Assembly (NCBI GenBank): GCA_027943335.1 | Contig: BSBK01008428.1 | Location: 870,501 to 934,500 of the forward strand | Length of the DNA stretch: 64,000 nucleotides | DNA from: Chamaecyparis obtusa | Taxonomy: Eukaryota > Streptophyta > Pinopsida > Cupressales > Cupressaceae | Direction of reading: 5' to 3' | Shown here: positions 46,627-58,125 of the stretch, piece by piece | How positions within the stretch are numbered: the stretch's first letter is position 1 | Layout of the letters: every line of letters starts with the position of its first letter | Notes under the pieces: model-generated | Told to the model about the DNA's origin: nothing | What the model saw: the letters and a program-made list of their open reading frames with translations, nothing else | Database searches by the model: none | Program-made: the position numbers and the translations under genes

Positions 46627-47036
46627 ATGTACAAAAAGGAGGCACTGAAGTTGAACAAGGAGAAATTCCTTGCATGGAAAAGTATGATGAAACTGCATCT
46701 AGCTAGTATTGGTGATTCGACAAAATACTATGTTGAACATGACTATAATGCACCTGCTGCACCTATGACTGCCGAGGAGATGAAAACAAAGTAGGAACAC
46801 AATCAAGCAATGTTGGAGATTGCATCTTCCTTAATCTATCATGAATTTTAAGACATCAAGGACTGCACTACTACAAAATCAATGTGGGATACTCTTGCAA
46901 CCATCTATGGTGGTGATAAAAATGTACTGAGGGCAAAAGATGAAAGCTTGAGAGCTAAGTTTGATGAAATGAAAATGCAAGAAGGTGAGAATATTGCTCA
47001 GTATTGTGGAAGAATCAAAGAAATAATGAATGCTAT
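46627..47036 (+). pseudogene. copia-2 gag fragment
   Basis: It starts MYKKEALKLNKEKFLAWKS at ATG 46627, clearly the same family as copia-1 Gag. It contains MWDTLATIYGGDKNV, LRAKFDEMKMQEGENIAQY and RIKEIMNAI, the last being cut by the gypsy-2 LTR at 47037. Stops: TAG near 46792 and TAA near 46851. Dead and truncated. Confidence 0.85.
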
Positions 47037-48325
47037 TGTAATACCCCAAAAATGGGCTATAAGTTCATTAACCTCCTACATCTTCATTCAAATGAAATCA
47101 ACATCAAAGTCCTAACCTAAGGCACATCTGCACATTATTGAATCATAATTGATTATCCTAAATTCTGCATCGGGGAATATTCCTAGCAATATTCCTAATT
47201 TATCATAATTATTCTTAATTTAATAATTATTTGGTGATAAATCCTATTTATCCTAAAGTTTGATTAATTGAATATTCTGAATATTTAATTAATTAGATTT
47301 AATACTGCCACTTAATTATTTAATTGAATTTAATTAAATTATTCCTAAATTGTATCATTTAATTTTGACAATAAATCAAAAATCTTATGACTAATTGATT
47401 AAATTCCTATTTAATTAATTAAAGTCAGTTATCAATATTTAATAATATAATTTTTGAATAAAGTTTGATTTACTAATTGATTAACCCATAAATCAATTGT
47501 TTTAATTTCAAAAAATCAGTTAAGTTGAGGATAAATCATTTTATTTATTTAATTAATTCATAATTAATTGTGCACATTCAAAGAGCAGTTAAACTCAAAA
47601 TTAGGAAATCAATGCAAGTTGTTAACTTTTGGAAACTCAACACTCAATTTTGAGTTCAAAGCTAATCTAAACTTTTGATTTGAGTTAAAAAGCTATTCTT
47701 GCATGATTTTGCATGATTATGTGAGTTAATCTTCTCTGATTTCTTGTTGACTCAAAAATCAACCTAAGTTTATCAAGAATGATTTATGGGTTTTCTCTTG
47801 CATCCTCAAAGCCCTGGATTTTTATAAAACCAAGGCTCAGCTCTTCATAATTACAACACTCGAATTTGCACAATTACTCTAGCGAATTGGCGATTGAAGG
47901 ATTGAGCATTTGCGACAGGTGATTTGTGAGATCTTTCATAGTCGATCATAATTTTTACATAGTTTCATATCATATTTTTCATATTCATTCATAGCATTCT
48001 TAGATTAAATCTACATTCAATCTTGATTTCATTCATATAGCTTAGATTCATACAGTTTCTCATATTATTGCATAGAAAATACAAAAAAATAGCTTAATCT
48101 GCATTCATATAGTTTTTATTCTTTGCATTCAAATCCTTCGTTTAGGTGTTGCATTGTCACTGGTCTTGGTCTGATCTGAAAGTATCATACTCGCACCTAC
48201 TAGAAGGCAGTAAATCACCTGGTTAGTTTAGTTTCCATTTCATTGCACGATTTTGGTTTTTGGCTAACCTCTAATGTTTTACTGAAGTGTTGTGTCTACA
48301 ACTAGGTACAAAATTCACACACACA
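47037..48325 (+). repeat. gypsy-2 5' LTR
   Basis: It is about 1,289 bp, TGTAATACCCC to ACACACA. It is very AT-rich in its first half (TTAATTAATT-type runs). Confidence 0.88.
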
Positions 48326-48329
48326 TTTT

Positions 48330-48347
48330 TGGCACCCATCGTGGGGC
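48330..48347 (+). other. gypsy-2 primer-binding site
   Basis: TGGCACCCATCGTGGGGC starts four bases after the LTR and has the TGG start of a tRNA-complementary site. The tRNA is not assigned. Confidence 0.6.
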
Positions 48348-50646
48348 CCTGAAATGAGTTTCCATCATCTTTCTATCAATTTCTATCACTTTCTTGTCAT
48401 TTTCTGGTTAAAACTATGATTTTTATTTTCTGTCCATACATTTTTCATATGACTTTTGTCAGAAAGTCATTTCGGGAGGTACCCACTGTCGTACGACATG
48501 TTCAAATTTCAAGGCTTGTATCAAAAAGTACACACTATCATTTGGAAGCTTGATTATCAGATGAGAAGACACCCACAGTCGTACAAGTTTCTAGACTGTC
48601 ATCTGAGAGGTAACCCATTGTCGTATGAGTTTTGACTCCAGAATTCAATTGTCATTTTAGATTTTTTTGGCAGTTTTTTAGATTTGATTTTCAGATTTGG
48701 ACTAACCGCTAACATTAACAATTGAAATATTCTATTTTTGACTAATACTTGTTGAATCTGATTGGAAAAAGTGTAACTAAATTGCTAAAATAGGTAAAAA
48801 TCTACTAAGCGCATTGTGAGGAATTCAGGTATTCTTCTCAAGCTGATAACATTTTGATTTGGATTAAAATGAACTCTCACGTGTCAAGCTTGTGTGGTTT
48901 TCTTGCTTTCATATCATAGACTTCATTTTGAGCTATAAAATGAACATAGATTTTCTTTCTGCATATTTGTTACACATAGTAAATAGGCCCTATGAACACT
49001 ATTTGTGGATGATCTTGAGAGATTGAGCTTCTTTCGCTTGTTTATTCATGTGAAGCTCCTCTTGATGAAGGATCCCCTTGTAGGTAGGGAAGGTACTGAG
49101 AGAGTCTCATGTTCTACTAGATTCATGTGTCTTCAACTTTTGATTGATACATTCTCTCTCTGGAGGGGTTGATAGATCATAAGCAGTTGATGTCATAGAT
49201 CTTTGTGAGATAACCTTGGTCTTAGCATGTTGGATTAATCTGTCTACTTTGTTTTGGTTAAAAATGAAAAGGCTAGAGGATTATGCTCTACTCCCTTTTT
49301 GGGTAGTATCAGAAACTCAGATCCTTGAATCTGGAACCAGTCTCCATGTGGTATCTTTTGCGAGTCACCTTTAGAGAGGGTTAACCATAGTGGACATTCC
49401 CTTAATTGGGTCAACCACATGGATGAAACCTCAAGCGATAATAGCCATTTTCACTATGGTAGCAGTAGCCGCTATATAAATGTCCTTATGGAGGAAATCT
49501 TCACAAGTCTGGTCTCTTGTTGGGCTGTCAGATCTCCGTAGCAACTCCTGATTGATTAATTTCTTAGACTATGTCAAAAACTCGGTGTGCCTGGATTAGA
49601 GTTTGCCCTCTTGAGATCATAAAAGTTGCAGAGTCAGATCATTACTACAAACCCTAGTGAGGCCAAATTTTCATTTTTCTAGGAATATGTGCGTTATTGA
49701 AATTTTTTTTGGAACATACACAATTAGCACTCCTAGGGATTAGCACATTCAGTCACTTGATTGTTCATGTGCAGGGTTTCTTTGTCCCTTGTTCATTATT
49801 TTTAGATGTGCTTGGAATCACTTGCTTACTATTTTGCGTGCTTTTTTTTTTATCTATTTGGCTATAGAAAGTGAACGATCTCAGAATAATCTTCAAACCT
49901 GGACAGAGAAATTTGTGAACAATTAGAAATTGAAAACCAAAAATTTGCAAAATCTGAAGTAAAAATCCTTTTTGGAGTCAAAAGTCATGCCATCAGGTTA
50001 GAAAGTTGTACGAGTTTTGGCAAGTGTCGTTTCAAAACCCCTGTATTGTCGTATGATAGCTTGTATAGTGTTGTACAAGTTTTTCCACCAGTCAAAAATA
50101 AAAGTAAAAAATCTACTATCAATTGTCGTGTGAGTTTTGCAACTATCGTATGAGTTTGTCAATTGTCATTTTACAACATACCCACTGTCGTACGATCCTA
50201 CAGAAAGTCATTTGAGAAAAATTGCTAGAAAGTGGTCAGAATTGTCAAAAACTCAATTTTTATAGCCTATTTCAAGAATCTGTTGAACAAATCACTGTGT
50301 CAAGAATAGAGCATAAACTAGAATGAATCCATTCATTTTCCTGAAGTGATCTCTTGAGTCTGATTTATCCTTTTGGGTTATCAATTTGAGTCTTTTTCAT
50401 CTTGTGTCAAAACCTTGTCAAAATTATCTTCAAATTTAGTCTTGTTACTAAAATGACTAAGTGTTGTGAGCTCGTGCCCACCATCTGTTGGGCATCTACC
50501 CACACTAATGTGGCATATTATCCTTCATTTACATCTGATCTAATCCTTAATCACTTCAATCTTGACAAGGTTGCATCATTCGATCTTCTAGAATCAATTC
50601 ATTCTTCAGTTGTCTTCATCTGATTCTTTTGCTTCACCCAAGGTTA
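48348..50646 (+). other. gypsy-2 leader with TGTCGTACGA-type motif repeats
   Basis: A 2.3 kb untranslated leader, long even for Tat elements. Words of the form TGTCGTACGA / TGTCGTATGAG / GTTGTACAAG recur at 48488, 48578, 48619, about 50006, 50046, 50124 and 50186, often after CCCA(C/T). No protein is recognised. The frame 50402-50623 lacks similarity to anything I know. Confidence 0.6.
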
Positions 50647-52740
50647 ATGGTGGAAACTAGAGCTTTATCACATAATAAATTTGGAGAATCACTTGGCACT
50701 ACACCTTTTACTATTCACAAGGGTCCCACTCTTGAGCAACTCTACAATTCTGGTCTTTACGAAGATGGCGATCTTGGCAATTTTCAATTGAAAATTGGTT
50801 ACGTACCCCCTCCATCAACTCATGAAGGTAATCAAAAAACCCCTCCTCAATCTAATCTAGGGAGTCCTAAAAATCCTAACATGTCTCATAGAGGGACACA
50901 ACATGGATCTCAAGGACACCATTCTCAACATGTTGTGGATCAAGAACCTACGCCTTCTGAAATTGTTCAATATCAAAATGACGATGACTTTAAAAGAATG
51001 ATGAAACATTTCTTAAAGGAAGATAGAGAAGCATACTTTCTAGAGTTGGCTCATCAAGGAGCTAAACTTCCTCCAAAATTTAATGTGGAAGATATCATTA
51101 CACATGAGGAAGAGACTCCTATCATGGCTATGATGAAACATATGTATGCCATGCAAGTCAAACTTAACAAACTTGAAAAAGAAAAGGAACCTAAGGAGTT
51201 CTCCATGGAAGCTCTATGCCATTTTCTATTTGATAAAGACTTGTACATGCCGCCATTCCCTAAAAGAGTGGAGATGCCTAAATATGATAAGTATGATGGA
51301 AACTCTAACCCTCAAGATCATGTCAGAGAATTCTGTACTCAATCTATGGATTTTATACATGAACCCACCTACTTAATGCATCTTTTCCCTCAATCTCTAG
51401 GAGGAGCAGCCATTCATTGGTTCTCTAGAATGCCTTCAACTATCAAAACTTTTGAGGAGTTAATCAAACTATTCTATCAGTAATACTCCTAAAATATTTA
51501 ACATCCGGTCACCATGATCGACATCTGCAATCTAAAACAATATCCTGGAGAACCATTCCTGACATTTCTCGAGAGGTGGAGGAAGAAATTTTCTCTATAT
51601 GCTAGACCCATTCCTGAAACTGAGAAGTTGGAAATCTTCATCAACAATCTTGTTCCAGAAATCAACTACCCTTTACAAATGCAAAATCATACATCTTTTG
51701 ACAAGATGGTAGATAATGTGATCAAAATTGAGAAAGTACTTATGAAAAAAGGAGACATCACACTTCAAAAAGACAAGTATGAATTTGGATCTAGTTCTAA
51801 GGACAAGAACAAAAATTGGAACAAGAATAAAGGTGTTGTCACAGATGGTATTGTTGATAATATCTGTGCCCCATCTAAGGCACCTACTTTCAATCTCATT
51901 GTTGGTACCCAAGCCATCAAAGCTTCCGAAGCTAAAGCAATAGAGTCCAATAGAAAGTCATCTGATTACAAACCTTGGGCTACAGATCCTAATCACAAAT
52001 TCACTCCTCTTGGAGAATCCTTGGAATCTGCCATGAAAAATTTATTGGCAAACAAAATCATTTACTTGCCTGAGATGAAATTCTTTGATCCAGAACCTAA
52101 ACCAAAATGGTGGAGATAGAATGACTTCTATGAATTCCATCACAATAAAGGTCATAAGACTAATAACTATGTTCACTTGAAGCACATTATACAAGACAAA
52201 ATTGATAATGGTGACATTACGATTGACAATCATAAGAGTAATAATGATCATACAACATTCACAAAACCATTTCCTAAACATGGAAAAGAAGATTCTTCTT
52301 CTCTACCTAATATGGGTGCTAAAGTCAATTATGCCTACTCTGGAAACAATGCTGTTATCAATATGGTTGAACCATGCCTATCTAAGCTTTGCAATGTCAT
52401 CACAATTGTAAGAAGAGATAGAGATAATCAATCAGCTAATGCAGTTACTCGATCAAAAGCTTAGGCACACCTACAAGGACAAATACCATATTCATCAAGT
52501 GTCCCTAAGGTGCCTTTCAATCTTTCATCTACTTCTAAACAAAAGGCTACATCTAAATCTTCAAATCCTAAAGACAAAAGACCTACTTCATACAGTACTA
52601 TCCAACAACTCTAGCACAAAAATGCTAAAATCTCCATGTTTGAGTTGCTTCAGATATCTCTAGCTCATAGAGCCATTCTAGACAAAGCTCTGCTCGGATC
52701 CAATGTTCCTGATGACCTTGATTTAGATAGATTCTAGACT
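50647..52740 (+). pseudogene. gypsy-2 Gag, broken
   Basis: The preferred start is ATG 50647 (MVETRALSHNKFGES); an upstream in-frame TTG is not used. Low-complexity N-terminus, then a capsid-like domain: MPKYDKYDGNSNPQDHVREF, HWFSRMPSTIKTFEEL, LKQYPGEPFLTFLERWRKKF. Then KFTPLGESLESAMKNLL and a knuckle remnant, FYEFHHNKGHKTNNY, in which the usual Cys residues have become Phe and Tyr, so zinc binding is lost. Stops at 51481, near 51490 and 51499, at 52117 and at 52462, with more near 52612 and 52735. All remain in the same frame as pol. Confidence 0.88.
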
Positions 52741-54654
52741 ATGGTTGGTCATCTTACATCTCTACAGTACATTTCCTTTTTAGAGGAAGATGATAACTCC
52801 TTGAGTCATCCACATAACCAGCCCTTGCATATTGAAGTCTTGATCCAAAACTGTCATGTCAAACGTGTGTTGATAGATGGGGGCGCTGGCCTAAACATTT
52901 GTTCTTTCATCTTGATTACACAATTGGGATTTTTAGAAATGGCCATTGATCCCAGGAAGTAGATAAGTATCAAAGCATATGATGAGCAAGAATGATCTTC
53001 TAAAGGAACTATTGTCTTACCTATTAGAGCAGGTCCTATCATCAGAGATACTATATGTCAAGTTCTTGAACTACCTTTGGCTTACAATATCCTTCTAGGG
53101 AGACCTTGGATACATGAAATGAAAGCCATACCCTCTACATTCCATTAGTGTTTGAAGTTTCCTTATGAAGGAGTAGAGGTGATGATTCCAGCTAATCTGT
53201 ATACAAATTGAAATACCTTGAAAGAGAGTGCTGATAAAATTGTTCCTAATAATAGAGAATCTTCCACTAAGCAGCTAGATGTTGCTTCAACATCCAAGAT
53301 GGAAGATATTGCTAAAGAGGTTAAGATCAAAGAAATTGGTATGGGAGAATATACTATAGAGCCAGTCTTATCTTTGACATCTCTCCCTATCTCTCCTAAG
53401 TCTTATGGGCAAACTCTAAAACAGTCTAAAATAGAGTCTAAAGAACCTCTTGAGGCATATAAAGGAATTTTTTTTGCAGAACAAGTATCTAAACAAGAGT
53501 TTGAAGAAGATGAAGCTGTGCTCGCATGGTTATACAAAGATGAACGTAAATATCAAGTGGTTAAAAAATGTGATGCTAAAATACCAAGTATCCCTTCTAA
53601 GTCATATGGCCCAGGGGATAAATTGATCACAAAGATGGGATATAAAGGAAAAGGACCTCTAGGACTACAGGGTAAAGGTCTTCTGTCACCTCTTGATCAT
53701 CATGGCCACACAAACAAGAATACAACAGGTCTAGGATACATGAAGAAGCCTTTCTATCTTAGCAAGAATTCCCCACACGTCTTAGAAAAGATTGAGCCAT
53801 CCATAACAAATCTACTAAAGGGAGAAACCATTGAACAATCTGATAGTGATGATTCAGACACCACTGATGAGCTCATTCCTTATGAGTATTTGCCTAAAGA
53901 AATAAAAGACCTCCTTGAAGCTGAAGATGATCCAGTAAAAAGAATTAATGTAGTAGAAACACAAGAACCTACTATAGAGCAAGAGATAGTTGCAACACAA
54001 GAACCAACTAATCTCGAAGGCAATCAAATAGACAAAGAGGAAGGTGGTAGCTATTTTGAGACAAATTCCCATGAGTATGAATTCAAATCAAAATCTGAGG
54101 GAAACCATTTTTGGGGTATTCATCCTGACTTTACTCATGTTCTTAGATTTCCTAGAGGTCTAGATGAAGAAACAAAAGATGAATCAAATGAATATGAATG
54201 GGGAGTCATTCCAAAACTAGATGAACTTATTATAGAAAAGCATGTTGATGTTATTCACCAATATGCACCTAAACCCAACGTAAGTCTAGGGCGAAATGAT
54301 GAACTTATCAAGTTTGATCCACCGATGGCTAAAGTGGATTTCCATAATGACATTGAGCCTATTCATGAATTGAATGTCTTAAGTTGTAATATCACCTTTG
54401 AACTTGAGCATCGGGTTAGGACCAATGATGACAGATCCATATCCCTAAATGCCCTTTCCCAATCTTTCACCACTTTGACTATCCAATGCCCTGACCTTCT
54501 TGACATAATGTCCACCAACTTAAACCAAGGTATTTATACCTTTCCCAATGACTATGCCCTTGCTTGCTACCTCAATGCAGTTGAGCCTATGAGGACTTCC
54601 ATCAGTGAACCAAGCGTTAGCATGATGGAGTCGGACATCAAGTATCTTAGTTAG
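52741..54654 (+). pseudogene. gypsy-2 protease and G-patch region
   Basis: Protease-like: VKRVLIDGGAGLNICS at about 52858-52905 (DGG form of the DSG active site), followed by NILLGRPWIHEMKAIPS near 53090. Stops near 52960, 52993, 53146 and 53209. From 53218 a 478-codon open stretch holds a G-patch at about 53605-53745 (ITKMGYKGKGPLGLQGKG, then TTGLGY), an RNA-binding Gly-rich motif. After it comes an acidic, poorly conserved linker to RT. A G-patch after the protease is known in betaretroviruses, and I recall similar wording in plant Tat-type polyproteins. Confidence 0.78.
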
Positions 54655-55860
54655 AAAAATAAGAATAAGAATAAAAAGAAAAAGAGTTATGAGGGTCAAA
54701 ACCACTTTGTGGCAGTCTCAGAACCTACAAAACTAAAATTAAAAGACATATCCAAAGGTGAAAACCTCTCTGAGGTGCCTAAGGATGAGATATTTGATGT
54801 CCTTCTAAGTCATTTATAGGATAGATCTCTAGTTCTAATTGAGCCCACTCAATCTATCAATTTGGGAACAATAGAAGAACCACAATTGATCCATGTAGCA
54901 CAATCTTTATCAGAAGAAGAAAAGCAAAAATTTACAACATTCTTAACAGAAAAGAAGATCAACTTTGCATGGAAATACTCAGATATGCCAGGGTTGGATC
55001 CTGATCTTATAATGCACCATTTATCTATAGCTCCAAATGTTAAACCTGTTAAGCTAAAATTGAGAAAGATGCAACCACATGTTGCACTCTTGGTAAAAGC
55101 TGAATTAGAGAAGCTCTTGAAAGCTAGATTCATCTGAGTTATTAATTATGCAGAATGGATCTCTAATATTGTACCTATTTCTAAACTAGACAAATCAATA
55201 AGAGTGTGCACATATTTTAGAGATGTAAACAAAGCATGCCCTAAGGATGATTTTCCACTACCTAACATTGATATGATAGTGGACATGACTGTGGGTTTTG
55301 AGATGTATTCTTTAATGGATGGTTTTTCTGGATATAATTAAATCAAAATTGCTCCAGAGGATCAAGAGAAAAATTCTTTCACATGTGCATGGGGTACCTT
55401 TTGTTGGAATGTCATGCCATTTGGGCTTAAGAATGCTAGTGCTACATATCAGAGAGCTATGACTTCTATTTTTCATGACATGTTGCATAGGACTATGGAG
55501 GATTATGTTGATGATACTTTAGAAAAATTTATGATTAGAGATGAACATCTAAATGACTTGAGCAAGATACTAGATAGAATGGAAAAATTTAGTCTCATAC
55601 TAAATCCTAAGAAGTGTGCTTTTGGTGTCACTTCTGGAAAGCTCTTAGGATACATAGTTTCAAAGAAAGGAATTGAAGTAGATCCAACTAAAGTAAAATC
55701 TATCATGGAGATGCAACCTCCCAAGAACATCAACCAAATGAGAACATTACAAGGGAGAGTTCAGTCTATCAGATGCTTCATATCTCAGCTAGCGGACATA
55801 TCACAACCTTTTACAAAGACATTACATAAAGGTGTGACATTTGCATGGAGCGAGGAATGT
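54655..55860 (+). pseudogene. gypsy-2 reverse transcriptase, broken
   Basis: Blocks: INYAEWISNIVPISKL, then a damaged RVCTYFRDVNKACPKDDFPLP (usual VCVDFRDLN), MYSLMDGFSGYN with a TAA for the usual Gln at about 55339, FCWNVMPFGLKNASATYQ, the catalytic YVDD (55504-55515) and LNPKKCAFGVTSGKLLGY. Stops also at 54652, 54817 and 55135. Polymerase identity is certain; this copy is non-functional. Confidence 0.92.
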
Positions 55861-56289
55861 GAAAAGAATTTTGATCATATCAAGAAGTATTTATCAAATC
55901 CTCCTATCTTGATGCCTCCTATTCAAGGGAAGCCATTGATCTTATATGTCTCCGTAACATATACATCATTGGTGGCATTGCTTGCACAACATGATGACAA
56001 TAAAAAGGAAAGAGCTATATACTATATCAGTAGAACATTGGTAGCATATGAAAAGAACTATTCTATGATTGAAAAGGCTTTTCTAGCTATGATCTTCATG
56101 TCACAGAAATTGAGACATTATATGCTGGCTCATACCACACATTTAGTAGCTAAGATTGATCCACTAAAGTATCTATTAAGAAAAGCTGCCCTCACGGGTA
56201 GATTAGCCAAATGGGTCATGCTCTGAAGTGAATTTGACATTGAATATGTTGAAAGAAAAAATATTAAAGGCCAAGTTATTGCTGATCAA
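55861..56289 (+). pseudogene. gypsy-2 original RNase H, degenerate
   Basis: RT-linked RNase H position: LILYVSVTYTSLVALLAQ replaces the catalytic LY-D-AS motif, then ERAIYYISRTLVAYEKNYS and KLRHYMLAHTTHLV. Stop TGA at 56224. The missing Asp matches the typical Tat pattern. Confidence 0.8.
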
Positions 56290-56757
56290 TTGGAAAATTC
56301 ACCTATGTTTGATGATACACCAATGCAAATGGAATTCCTGGATTCCTCTGTCATGAATCTTTCTTCTAGAGAATGGCAATTGTTCTTTGATGGCTCCTAT
56401 ACACAGAATGGATCTGGAGCAAGTATCTTGTTTATCACTCCTCAAGGATACTCCATTCCTAAGGCGTTCAGAATTAAATTTCCTTGTACAAACAATATTG
56501 CTGAATATGAAGCCCTTTTAAATGGTATGAAGATAGCAATTGAGTGGAGAGCAACAGAATTACACATTCATGGAGACTCACAACTTGTTATCCATCAAGT
56601 CAATGATGTGTACCAAACTAAAGATGAAAAGCTTGTTCCATACAAGATAATGGTAGATGATCTAAAGAAATACTTCATATCTATCACATTTGAGCAAATA
56701 CCTAGAACAAAGAATAAGGCTGCCGATGCAATGACAACACTATCTACTTTATTGTAG
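56290..56757 (+). pseudogene. gypsy-2 second (archaeal/plant-type) RNase H
   Basis: This 155-codon open stretch has all four catalytic acids: LFFDGSYTQNGSGAS (Asp), NNIAEYEALLNGMK (Glu), IHGDSQLVIHQV (Asp) and NKAADAMTTL (Asp). It sits downstream of the original RNase H and upstream of integrase, the usual Tat order, in contrast with gypsy-1. It would remove RNA from RNA-DNA hybrids during reverse transcription. It ends at TAG 56755, in a usual Gln codon. Confidence 0.87.
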
Positions 56758-58125
56758 CAACCTGAACATGAGCTACGCTACAAGTTCCTGGTGGAAGCAA
56801 TATCTTATCCTATATCTAACTCCCTTGATACCCATATGATCTAAACTATTGTGGGTCATGATTCCTTCTGCTATAAAAACCTATTCTCCTATCTCAAAGA
56901 CCAAATCATTCCCGATACCTTTAACCATCATGAAAAGAGATACCTTATTTGTAATGCTTCCTAATATGTCATCATTGGTCATGATCTATACAAATGAGGT
57001 CTAGATGGTATACTACTTAGATGTTTAGAATGGGAAGAGTCTCAATGTGCGTTAGAGGAAGTCCATGATGGTATTTGTGGGTCACACTTGAATGGTTTAA
57101 CACTAGCTTGAAAACTTATTAGGGCTGGGTACTATTGGCCTCATATGGATAAAGAGTTTATCAAGTTTGCTAAGAACTATCAAAAGTGCCAAGTGCATGG
57201 CAACTTAATTCATGCTCTAGGGAGAGATCTAATTCCCTTCACTACTTAATGGCCTTTTCATCAATGGGCATTTGATCTTATAGGAGCCATACATCCTCAT
57301 TCTTCTAATGGACATACCCATATAATCATAGCTATAGATTATTTTACAAAATGGGTAGAAGCAGTCCCTTTAACACAAGCAACTGGAAAACAAATATCTA
57401 TGTTCATCTTGAACTACATCATATGCCGGTATGGTATTCCACATTCTATAGTCACAGATAATGGTGGAAAATTCAAGAACAAAGACTTGGATGATTTATG
57501 TGCCAAATTTAAGATTACACAACATTGGTCATCTATCTACTATCCTCAAGGGAATGTACAAGCAAAGGCTTCAAACAAGAATCTATTAAAAATTTTGCAC
57601 CTTACAGTTAATAAAATAGGAAGAGACTGGCATCTCATGATCAATCCAGCTCTTTGGGCCTATAGAACAATTATCAGAATGCCTACTGGGGCTACCCCTT
57701 TCGCTTTAGTTTATGGGTCTGAAGTGGTACTGCCTATTGAGGTTGAAATCCCATCACTAAGAATCAGAATGCATGGTCTAGTAACTGATGATGACTACAA
57801 AGTGTCTAGGTTGCAAGGACTTGAATTACTAGATGAGCGCAGACAAGCAGTGTATGATCATCTCAGAGTATACCAGAAGAGAATTTCTAGAGGCTACAAC
57901 AAGAAAGTTAGACACAGAGAATTTCAAGTTGGCGATCTAGTTTTGAGAGAGAATCCTAAAAATCAATCACATAGAGAGCGCAAGGGGAAGCTTGAACCCA
58001 ACTGGCTAGGTCCCTTTTTAATCACTACTAATTTTGGCTCTGGTGCCTATCAACTCTCAATGATTGAAGGAGAATAGCTCTGAGAACCAATCAACGTTCT
58101 CCATATGAGGAAATTCTACACCTAA
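56758..58125 (+). pseudogene. gypsy-2 integrase, broken, catalytic Glu changed
   Basis: Zinc region: VHDGICGSHLNG, then YQKCQVHG (first Cys replaced by Tyr). Core: WAFDLIGAI (Asp), VTDNGGKFKN (Asp), YYPQGNVQAKASNKN, where the catalytic Glu (usual QAEASNK) is Lys at codon 57565-57567, a single G-to-A change. The C-terminus has FQVGDLVLREN and WLGPFLITTN. Stops near 56842, 56962, 56998, 57109 and 57247, and at 58075 and 58081; the natural end is TAA 58123-58125. Confidence 0.9.

Larger units (their letters stand above)
45194..47036 (+). mobile_element. copia-2: 5' end of a Copia element, cut by gypsy-2
   Basis: It consists of a 5' LTR (about 45194-46552), a mutated primer site TGGTATCAAAG (46563) and the start of gag. 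The element is interrupted at 47036 by gypsy-2, and its remainder must lie beyond the window. The left boundary is inferred from where copia-3 coding similarity stops; the first TG candidates are 45191 and 45198. Confidence 0.8.
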
